A DNA stretch of 7,909 nucleotides from an uncultured Thalassolituus sp. (GTDB taxonomy: Bacteria; Pseudomonadota; Gammaproteobacteria; Pseudomonadales; Oceanobacteraceae). The stretch covers positions 1 through 7,909 of the forward strand of contig CAJXIT010000160.1 of assembly GCA_913054055.1 (NCBI GenBank), given 5' to 3'. The notes beneath the pieces are model-generated. The model saw only the letters and a program-made list of their open reading frames with translations. It did not search any database and was not told the DNA's origin. Position numbers and translations under genes: made by a program. This document shows positions 1-5,070 of the stretch, piece after piece. How positions within the stretch are numbered: position 1 is the first letter of the stretch; every line of letters starts with the position of its first letter.

Positions 1-16
1 GACGCTCTTCCGATCT
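1..16. other. Illumina sequencing adapter remnant (not genomic)
   Basis: The first 16 bases, GACGCTCTTCCGATCT, are identical to the 3' end of the Illumina TruSeq read-1 adapter/primer. Immediately after them the sequence becomes a clean hslU reading frame on the minus strand. This is library contamination left at a contig end. The hslU gene is therefore cut by the assembly and not by biology. Confidence 0.95.
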
Positions 17-134
17 AGCGGTTACGCAAAGCAATGGCCACACTGCGTTTGGCATCGGCTTGGCCCACTATGTGTCGGTCTAGCTCTTTAACGATTTGCG
101 CTGGGGTAAGGTTTTTATCTATGTCAGTGGTCAT
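17..134 (-). CDS. hslU: HslU, ATPase subunit of the HslVU protease (N-terminal fragment)
   Basis: Only the first 39 codons and one base of the next are present; the gene runs off the contig at the adapter junction. The peptide begins MTTDIDKNLTPAQIV and continues through the family hallmark ELDRHIVGQADAKRSVAIAL to RNR. This is the N-terminal helix and the start of the N-domain that precedes the Walker A motif of this AAA+ unfoldase. HslU caps the HslV peptidase and feeds it unfolded cytoplasmic substrates in an ATP-dependent way. It follows hslV on the same strand after a 39-base gap, the usual hslVU operon order. The start ATG (132-134) has only a weak purine stretch upstream, which suggests translation depends on the operon mRNA. 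Truncation is a contig artefact. Confidence 0.95.
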
Positions 135-173
135 AATATTCTAAAATTCTTTTTCTAATCTAAAGTTATGCCG

Positions 174-701
174 CTATTTAATGGCCAGCTTTTCAATGGT
201 GAAATTGTGGTTGGTGAATACACAAATGTCACCGGCAATGGTTAAGCCTTTTTTTACAATGTCTTCGGCAGATAGTTCGGTATTTTCAAATAATGCTTTA
301 GCGGCGGCTAGGGCATAGTTGCCACCACTGCCTACCGAAATGACGCCGTTTTCAGGTTCTAATACATCGCCGTTACCTGTGATGGTCAGGGTGGCGGTTT
401 CGTCGGCCACAATCAAAATGGCTTCCAGTTTGCGTAATGCGCGATCGCTTCGCCATTCTTTGGCCAGCTCCACAGCAGACCGTGTTAAGTGGCCTGAGTG
501 TTTTTGTAAGTGGGCTTCAAATTTTTCAAATAAGGTAAAGGCATCCGCAGTGGCACCGGCAAAGCCAGCAATGACTTTATCATTATATAAACGGCGCACT
601 TTACGAGCATTACCTTTCATTACGGTATTGCCCAAGCTTACTTGGCCGTCACCGCCCATTACGACTTCGACTTCGCGGCGAACGCTTAATATGGTTGTCA
701 T
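174..701 (-). CDS. hslV: HslV, proteolytic subunit of the HslVU (ClpQY) complex
   Basis: The 175-residue product has the family's usual length and is complete. HslV is a proteasome-like threonine peptidase; two hexameric rings stack and work with HslU in the cytoplasm to degrade misfolded and regulatory proteins. The start MTTILSVRR places Thr2 as the N-terminal nucleophile after Met removal. The conserved segment VVMGGDGQVSLGNTVMKGNA follows, and the catalytic-site Lys lies in the KGNARKVRRLY stretch (Lys34 counting Met). Other signatures are AGFAGATADAFTLFEKFE and the GSGGNYALAAAKAL loop near residues 123-136. The ribosome-binding site is weak (AGTAGA about 8 bases upstream). A heat-shock type promoter lies at 743-770, and hslU follows after 39 bases. 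Identification is secure. Confidence 0.98.
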   Translation of the reverse strand: MTTILSVRREVEVVMGGDGQVSLGNTVMKGNARKVRRLYNDKVIAGFAGATADAFTLFEKFEAHLQKHSGHLTRSAVELAKEWRSDRALRKLEAILIVADETATLTITGNGDVLEPENGVISVGSGGNYALAAAKALFENTELSAEDIVKKGLTIAGDICVFTNHNFTIEKLAIK

Positions 702-742
702 ATTTGTATCTACTTTAATATTTCAATATAACCAGATTTAGG

Positions 743-770
743 TAATGGGGGTGATTTTGGGAACTTCAAG
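743..770 (-). promoter_or_regulatory. Sigma-32 (RpoH) heat-shock promoter of hslVU
   Basis: On the minus strand CTTGAA (770-765) is followed by a 14-base spacer and CCCCATTA (750-743). This is close to the sigma-32 consensus as known in E. coli (CTTGAA, about 13-17 bases, CCCCATnT). Transcription would start near 735, giving a leader of roughly 35 bases before the hslV ATG at 701. hslVU is a classical heat-shock operon, so position and sequence agree. The promoter is intact even though foreign-looking genes lie just upstream of it. Confidence 0.85.
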
Positions 771-771
771 T

Positions 772-792
772 GATAAGAATGTTCTCCTTATC
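772..792. promoter_or_regulatory. Inverted repeat between hslV and the porin gene, possible operator
   Basis: GATAAG (772-777) and CTTATC (787-792) are perfect 6-base inverted arms separated by 9 bases. The element abuts the -35 box of the hslV sigma-32 promoter on one side. On the other side it lies 8 bases before a TATGAT hexamer (801-806), the best -10 candidate for the porin gene. That -10 has no good -35 at 16-18 bases, so the porin promoter may need an activator or be controlled through this repeat. The bound protein is unknown; the AraC regulator at 2656-3633 is one candidate. Short arms mean chance occurrence is possible. Confidence 0.35.
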
Positions 793-833
793 GCTTTATG
801 TATGATTTGGACTAGGCTTAATCTGGAAACATT

Positions 834-839
834 AGGAGA
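834..839 (+). promoter_or_regulatory. Ribosome-binding site that fixes the porin start
   Basis: AGGAGA ends too close to the ATG at 841 (about 2 bases after AGGAG) but is 8 bases from the ATG at 847. The latter begins a clean signal peptide, MKNFVLLL. The start at 847 is therefore preferred over 841 and over the in-frame ATG at 745, which lies inside the hslV promoter. Confidence 0.75.
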
Positions 840-846
840 AATGTCC

Positions 847-1941
847 ATGAAAAACTTTGTCTTACTGCTGGTATCCCTTGCTTTGTCAGCTGGAGTATTA
901 GCCAATGATAACCTGCGGATATCTGGCTTCGGATCCTTGGTCGCTGGTCAGGTGTTAGATGGCTCTGGTTATGTTGCGGATTATCCAAATCTGGGCATTT
1001 ACGATGATGAATTAGATTTGGGGCAAGAAACTCGATTCGGAATTCAGGCTAATGCGACATTAGATGAGAACCTGACTGCTACGATGCAGGTGATGACCCG
1101 TGCAAATAATGATTATGAGGCAGAAGTAGAATGGATGTTCATTAATTATGCCATTACGGACGACTTAGAGTTACAGGCAGGTAAATTACGATTACCCGTT
1201 TATTATTATTCAGAGTATATGGATGTAGGTATCGCTTACCCTTGGGTTAGAGTGCCTTCAGATGCTTATTCATTGGACGTAACTAACTTTACTGGGTTAC
1301 AGCTTAATCATCGAACTTTTCTAGGTTCAACAAGTTTCACCACCACGCTTTACACTGGCCGACAAACAAATAATAGCGATGAGTTAATGAGCTACTTATT
1401 TGATAATGACCCTGGTGATGTCACTGGTGTCGGCTCAGCAAATGTTGATCGAACGTTTACAAATATTCTTGGGGTTGGGTTTGAAGTGAACAGAGACTCT
1501 ACTATTGCCAAAATTTCGTTTACCCAATCGGATTTTGATGAAACCATTGTGAATAGCTTTACGGCTGAAGCGGATGGCACTATTGAGTTTATTGATGTGT
1601 ATTTACAGCAGAATTTTGGGCCAGTGAGCGTGATGTTGGAATACAATGACTATGATCCATTTTACTCGTCATATTTTGTGTCGGCGACTTATACATTGGG
1701 AATGCATACCTTTTATGTTATGAATTCGAAATTCGAGTTAGATGCAAAAGATGGGACCGGGGTGCCTTTCGAAGAACATGATACCAATAGTCTTGGTGTG
1801 CGTTGTAATTTAGGGGTAAGGACTGCATTGAAGTTTGATATCTCTATGATTAATGATACAGGTGCAACACCCGTTAACCAGGATCCAAACAATGATGGCG
1901 ATGCGACTATTTTTACCACTTCTTTAGACTTTATGTTTTAG
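847..1941 (+). CDS. Outer-membrane porin of the O/P-like, 16-strand beta-barrel type
   Basis: From the ATG at 847 the product has 364 residues. It opens with a signal peptide (MKNFVLLLVSLALSAGVLA, likely cut before NDN). The mature chain shows alternating hydrophobic and polar residues throughout. It includes a porin-like first strand (LRISGFGSLVAGQ), the segment ELQAGKLRLPVYYYSEYMDVG, as in porins whose strands carry an Ala-Gly-Lys motif, and a late strand NSLGVRCNLGVRTALKFDIS. It ends LDFMF, with the terminal Phe expected for BAM-dependent insertion. The role inferred is diffusion of small solutes, perhaps anions such as phosphate, across the outer membrane. The binding-protein gene begins 12 bases downstream, so the two form one operon. 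I see no Pho-box (CTGTCAT repeats) upstream, so phosphate control is not supported. Substrate is unknown. By eye the gene is more AT-rich than argS. Confidence 0.8.
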   Translation: MKNFVLLLVSLALSAGVLANDNLRISGFGSLVAGQVLDGSGYVADYPNLGIYDDELDLGQETRFGIQANATLDENLTATMQVMTRANNDYEAEVEWMFINYAITDDLELQAGKLRLPVYYYSEYMDVGIAYPWVRVPSDAYSLDVTNFTGLQLNHRTFLGSTSFTTTLYTGRQTNNSDELMSYLFDNDPGDVTGVGSANVDRTFTNILGVGFEVNRDSTIAKISFTQSDFDETIVNSFTAEADGTIEFIDVYLQQNFGPVSVMLEYNDYDPFYSSYFVSATYTLGMHTFYVMNSKFELDAKDGTGVPFEEHDTNSLGVRCNLGVRTALKFDISMINDTGATPVNQDPNNDGDATIFTTSLDFMF

Positions 1942-1953
1942 CCGGAGGCCACT

Positions 1954-2370
1954 ATGAAATTATTTAGAAAAATCGTAATACTGGCCCTATTAACTTGGGT
2001 GCCTATTTCTTTTGCGGAATTAGCTATAATTGTACATAAAAGTAACCCTGACACTATGACAAGAGATCACTTGCAAATGATATTTCTTGGTAAAACAAAG
2101 GGTTTCCCTTCGGCAGGTAAGGCCGTACCGCTAGATTTACCTGAGGGCAATGCAGCTAGAGCTGTCTTTTTAAAAAAGATCGCTAAGAAAACCCAGGCGC
2201 AATTTACGGCTTACTGGGCGAAGTTGATGTTTACCGGAAAAGGCGTACCACCAAGGATTGTTGAATCTGAGGCTGATATGGTTGCGTTGGTGGCAAAAAA
2301 CCCAAGTATCATTGGTTATGTTGATGCTGCGGCCGTAACGGATGACGTTAGAGTGGTTGCCAAGTTCTAA
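1954..2370 (+). CDS. Half-length periplasmic phosphate-binding-like (PBP-like) protein
   Basis: The product has 138 residues, with a signal peptide (MKLFRKIVILALLTWVPISFA, cut before ELAIIV). The rest resembles one portion of the PstS/PBP_like_2 fold: IIVHKSNPDTMTRDHLQMIF, then FLGKTKGFPSAGKAVPLDLP, AYWAKLMFTGKGVPPRIV and a last IIGYVDAAAV segment. Such short proteins are commonly annotated in marine gammaproteobacteria as phosphate ABC transporter substrate-binding protein, but PstS itself is about 320 residues. This one is too short for a two-lobe clamp and has no permease or ATPase genes nearby. A role as a periplasmic sensor, or as a partner of the adjacent porin, is as likely as transport. 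A strong GGAGG lies 5 bases before the ATG. The terminator at 2387-2426 ends the operon. Confidence 0.75.
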   Translation: MKLFRKIVILALLTWVPISFAELAIIVHKSNPDTMTRDHLQMIFLGKTKGFPSAGKAVPLDLPEGNAARAVFLKKIAKKTQAQFTAYWAKLMFTGKGVPPRIVESEADMVALVAKNPSIIGYVDAAAVTDDVRVVAKF

Positions 2371-2386
2371 GATAACTTTTCAATTG

Positions 2387-2426
2387 AAACGGCATTAGGG
2401 CAGCAGTGTTCTAATGCCGTTTTTTA
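2387..2426 (+). terminator. Rho-independent terminator of the porin/binding-protein operon
   Basis: AAACGGCATTAG (2387-2398) pairs perfectly with CTAATGCCGTTT (2411-2422) across a 12-base loop. The right arm runs straight into a T-rich tail. The hairpin starts 17 bases after the stop codon. This is a textbook intrinsic terminator on the plus strand and separates the operon from the AraC gene. Confidence 0.9.
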
Positions 2427-2430
2427 TTTT

Positions 2431-2632
2431 GTGTCGCTTTCACTCTGTAAGTCGTATTTCCTGGCGCTAAATGTCCTTTTCGTGCCATATTAGCTAGTAA
2501 TTAAGGTTGATTGTGATCTTTTGGTAAACAATTGTTAAATACCCCTATAACTTGTGTCCAGATTACGAACAAAACCAAATAGTCAGGTTTTGGGGTGATA
2601 TAGTTGGCTTGCCCGCAATTTGGGGAGAACAG
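2431..2632. promoter_or_regulatory. Upstream region of the AraC-family gene
   Basis: No convincing gene lies between the terminator and the AraC gene. The stretch is AT-rich and holds a perfect 10-base palindrome AACAATTGTT (2527-2536). Possible but weak promoter hexamers are TTGTGA (near 2512), TTGGTA (2521-2526) and TATAAC (2546-2551). None forms a consensus pair with ideal spacing. The leader end carries GGGGAG at 2622-2627, a good ribosome-binding site for an ATG at 2633. That ATG opens a small frame and not the regulator. Confidence 0.35.
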
Positions 2633-2707
2633 ATGTATTTAGGATGCAGTAATAAATGGATGTTAATAACCAGGTGGTCATCAAGACATATCAAGGACAG
2701 GGACTAA
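2633..2707 (+). CDS. Possible 24-residue leader peptide overlapping the AraC start
   Basis: The ATG at 2633 sits 5 bases after GGAG (2624-2627), a better ribosome-binding site than that of the regulator itself. The frame starts MYLGCSNKWMLITRW and stops at TAA 2705-2707. It overlaps the first 17 codons of the AraC gene in another frame, and the AraC ATG (2656) lies inside it. It could be a leader peptide tying regulator translation to its own, or a chance frame. The peptide resembles nothing I recognise and may not be made. Confidence 0.3.
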   Translation: MYLGCSNKWMLITRWSSRHIKDRD

Positions 2708-3633
2708 GTTACTTTGACTTAATCCAGTCTTTTTCATGTGTTGAAATGACGTCTACACCGCTCACAGGTGACGCTTTAATTGATATTGATGTGGTGGACT
2801 TTGGGCCGCTGTTGATTATTAAGCGTGAAAACAACCGCTCAAGTATTGATGAGATTAAATTTGGTAAGTACACCTTAGCTTGCCAGATTCCCATGCCTGA
2901 TCCTGAAGCCATACGTGATTTTTTAAACTTGCCAGGGGGCGACCGCTACAACCCTTTTCAGCTTGTGGGCGCTACCACTCAGTGGCTAGTACCCGAGCAT
3001 ACTCCTACCTATCATATTCAAGCAGACGCTCGTTGGTTAAAAACGGTTCTGGGTGCGCAGGCATTAAAAGATTATTCTGAGCTATGCAAAGTCGACTCTC
3101 GAAAAGCTTATGATGCATCCGTGTTGTTTACCGTGGCAGCTGCTGTACAGCATGCGGTAGAGGTAGCAAAAGAAAGTACTCAGTCGCAAGTCCCTATCAG
3201 TGCTTCACATCTAAACAGTTTGGCAACGGATATTTGGCTGCCTTGTATTATGTCGGACTTGGAAGAAGTGCGAGCCAGTACTCGCCAGAAGATATTAAGC
3301 AAAGCGCTGGACTATATTCGCGAACATCATTCAAACCCAATTCGCTTAACCGACTTGGCCGGTTTTGTATCTACCTCGGTGCGTAATTTACAGATTGTAT
3401 TTAAACAAGAACTAGGGGTTAGCCCAAGCCGCTATATTCAACAATTTAGGTTGCATCGTTTTCGTCATCGCTTGGCCAGCTCTAGTAGCGTGAGTGAAGC
3501 GGCCTATAACAGTGGCTTCAAACATTTAGGTCGTTTAACGGAACAGTATGCACGGGTTTTTTCCAATTACCCTTCAGAAGACTTACTCATAGCAAGCGAT
3601 TTTAAATTAGAATTAGGCGTGGGTTTCGAATAA
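2656..3633 (+). CDS. AraC-family transcriptional regulator
   Basis: The product has 325 residues. Residues 1 to about 200 form an effector or dimerisation domain with no firm match, including SCVEMTSTPLTGDALIDIDV and DFGPLLIIKRENN. The layout resembles the EutR-like branch. Residues 213-310 form the double helix-turn-helix: first HTH IRLTDLAGFVSTSVRNLQIV, then FKQELGVSPSRYIQQFRLHR, and second HTH VSEAAYNSGFKHLGRLTEQY followed by FSNYPSEDL. The GF.HLGR...Y...F...PSE.L pattern marks a subgroup distinct from AraC/XylS itself. It is a cytoplasmic DNA-binding activator whose ligand is unknown. Targets may be the porin operon upstream or the convergent MipA gene downstream, by proximity only. The ribosome-binding site is modest (AGGA, 11 bases before ATG). 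An overlapping frame with a better site precedes it. About 15 residues follow the usual C-terminal PSEDL. Confidence 0.9.
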   Translation: MDVNNQVVIKTYQGQGLSYFDLIQSFSCVEMTSTPLTGDALIDIDVVDFGPLLIIKRENNRSSIDEIKFGKYTLACQIPMPDPEAIRDFLNLPGGDRYNPFQLVGATTQWLVPEHTPTYHIQADARWLKTVLGAQALKDYSELCKVDSRKAYDASVLFTVAAAVQHAVEVAKESTQSQVPISASHLNSLATDIWLPCIMSDLEEVRASTRQKILSKALDYIREHHSNPIRLTDLAGFVSTSVRNLQIVFKQELGVSPSRYIQQFRLHRFRHRLASSSSVSEAAYNSGFKHLGRLTEQYARVFSNYPSEDLLIASDFKLELGVGFE

Positions 3634-3659
3634 GTTTTATATTCCATCAGAAGACTTAC
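3574..3659 (+). repeat. 13-base direct repeat spanning the AraC stop codon
   Basis: TCAGAAGACTTAC occurs at 3574-3586, inside the AraC gene where it encodes the end of the HTH domain (PSEDL). It occurs again at 3647-3659, after the stop and in a different frame, preceded by CCA as in a second PSEDL. The copies are 73 bases apart. This could be a trace of a local duplication or insertion that replaced the original C-terminal end, or chance. Confidence 0.4.
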
Positions 3660-3686
3660 GCCCCAATTCTTTTCTTTCCTGCAGTA

Positions 3687-4403
3687 CTAAAAATAACGCC
3701 CTATCCCTATGGCCACTCGTTCAGTGGTGCTACCAGATGTTAAAGGGCTGTTTTTGAAATCATCCCCATGTTGATAATAACGCCATACCGCGATGGCACT
3801 CCAATGTTCTGAAATACCATAGGTTGCTAACAATTCGATTTCTGATGTGAGTTCAGCATTGGCGGTGTAGTGATCGGTTCCCACATAGTAATTCATCATA
3901 TCAGCGGTTTGATACTGTGCGGCCAATGTTGCTACGATTTGTAGGTTAGAGACGTTAAATCGTTTGTAAATAGACGCTTCAAATTCTTGGCTATTATGAG
4001 CATCACTTATATCTTGAAATAACGTGAACTGTGAGACATAGCCATTCCCTAGGCGCATGGAAACCTGAGGGCCAACTTCAATGGCGCGCTCTTTATCTTC
4101 AGTAATCAGTGCTGAATCTTTTGCTTCTAAATACTGATGGTTTCGTATTTGTCCCACTGCCGATAGACTGCCCCAATCAAAACGCTGAACCGCAAAACCT
4201 GCTCGGTTACCTTCAATAAACACATCACCAATACGGCCTAATATCAACAAGCTTGGCTGTTGTTCAGTGCTGACGTTGTTATAGGGTAAATCATCTTGGG
4301 AAAGAGCGGCTGCCGCTAATCCATTGAATTCGGGCAGCGTCCATTGCCCATGGGACAGGGAACTACTTAAAAACAAGAGTGTGGAGATCAATGAAAGGCG
4401 CAT
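3687..4403 (-). CDS. MipA/OmpV-family outer-membrane protein
   Basis: The 238-residue product has a signal peptide (MRLSLISTLLFLSSSLSHG, likely cut before QWTLP). It then looks like a beta-barrel of the MipA/OmpV family, which is usually about 250 residues. Supporting stretches are PSLLILGRIGDVFIEGNRAG (two early strands), FAVQRFDWGSLSAVGQIRNH, AIEVGPQVSMRLGNGYVSQF and the YYVGTDHYTANAELTSEIEL segment. The chain ends GRYF with a terminal Phe typical of outer-membrane barrels. MipA in E. coli is a scaffold between the lytic transglycosylase MltA and PBP1B; OmpV-like members are often induced by antibiotics or metals. The role here is not shown. GGAG lies 7 bases before the ATG. The gene starts 61 bases after the SPOR gene on the same strand, with no clear terminator between, so read-through from argS is possible. 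It converges on the AraC gene; I see no terminator in the 53 bases between their stops. Confidence 0.75.
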   Translation of the reverse strand: MRLSLISTLLFLSSSLSHGQWTLPEFNGLAAAALSQDDLPYNNVSTEQQPSLLILGRIGDVFIEGNRAGFAVQRFDWGSLSAVGQIRNHQYLEAKDSALITEDKERAIEVGPQVSMRLGNGYVSQFTLFQDISDAHNSQEFEASIYKRFNVSNLQIVATLAAQYQTADMMNYYVGTDHYTANAELTSEIELLATYGISEHWSAIAVWRYYQHGDDFKNSPLTSGSTTERVAIGIGRYF

Positions 4404-4464
4404 AAAAAAGCTCCAATATACAAGGTGTACATTAGAGCCTAGTTTATCGAGAAAGTTTCAAACC

Positions 4465-5070
4465 TTATTGAATGGTTTGTTTGATCTCTACGGCTTGAAT
4501 GCCCATGTCCGCTAATTGGTCTTGGGCTTTGTTCATTTGTGAACGGTTGGCAAATGGGCCGGTGAATACGCGGAACCATTCGTTGCCATTGATGAGCGCG
4601 TTTTCAATTTGAGCATTTAATCCATTTAGCAGTAATTGCGCTTTTTGGCGATCGGCTCCGGCCATGCTTTTGAATGAACCGGTTTTTAAACGGTATTCAA
4701 TTTTATTGCCGTCTTTGTCAGTGCCCTTGGGGGTAGACTTGTATTCTTTTACTTCCTCAACCGCCACTTCTTTGTTTTCTAAAATTTCAAAAAACTCGTA
4801 GTTATCCACGGCTTTATTCACCGTATCGGTTTTGGCTGCGTCAGGCAATTCGCTTTTAATCACGTCTTGCATGGCTTTATTGGCGGCGTCTTTCGCTTTG
4901 TTTGTCAGGTCAGCCTTCGCTTGTGCGGCTTTCTCTGTCAGTGACTCGGTAATTTTATCTATGTCATCCCCAGCGGGAACCGTGGTGAGATAAAATAAAA
5001 AGCCGGCAAAACTTAAAGCCACTAAAGGGGTGAATATCCACACCCATTTTGGCGCGCCCGAAGAAGCCAT
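4465..5070 (-). CDS. SPOR-domain inner-membrane protein (FtsN/DedD-like layout)
   Basis: The 201-residue protein has one transmembrane helix near residues 9-30 (WVWIFTPLVALSFAGFLFYL). An Ala/Lys-rich, probably helical stretch (33-80) and a short FFEILENKEV box (93-102) follow. A C-terminal SPOR domain (about 125-198) shows the motifs YRLKTGSF and WFRVFTGPFANRSQMNKA. SPOR domains bind septal peptidoglycan stripped of stem peptides, so a periplasmic role at the division site is expected. It is not FtsN by any specific signature. The ATG shares its A with the argS stop (TAATG), with GAGGA just upstream in argS, so translation is coupled to argS. In Pseudomonas the equivalent gene lies between argS and hslV; here hslV is about 3.8 kb further on. 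Confidence 0.9.
   Translation of the reverse strand: MASSGAPKWVWIFTPLVALSFAGFLFYLTTVPAGDDIDKITESLTEKAAQAKADLTNKAKDAANKAMQDVIKSELPDAAKTDTVNKAVDNYEFFEILENKEVAVEEVKEYKSTPKGTDKDGNKIEYRLKTGSFKSMAGADRQKAQLLLNGLNAQIENALINGNEWFRVFTGPFANRSQMNKAQDQLADMGIQAVEIKQTIQ

Noticed and set aside
319..741. Plus-strand open frame of 140 codons opposite hslV.
   Set aside because: It is a shadow of the conserved hslV gene, with no ribosome site and low-complexity Ser/Thr/Pro composition. The same applies to plus-strand frames at 6342-6692 (opposite argS) and minus-strand frames opposite the porin, AraC and arsC genes.
745..846. Longer porin reading frame starting at the ATG at 745.
   Set aside because: The first codons overlap the hslV sigma-32 promoter and lack a ribosome site. 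They precede what is clearly a signal peptide starting at 847, which has a well-spaced AGGAGA.
702..846. Pho box expected for a phosphate-related porin operon.
   Set aside because: No CTGTCAT-like direct repeats with the required spacing were seen upstream of the porin gene.
4404..4464. Separate promoter for the MipA-like gene (TTGAAA and TATATT on the minus strand).
   Set aside because: The two hexamers are not at a workable spacing and no better pair was found. Read-through from argS-SPOR explains expression equally well.
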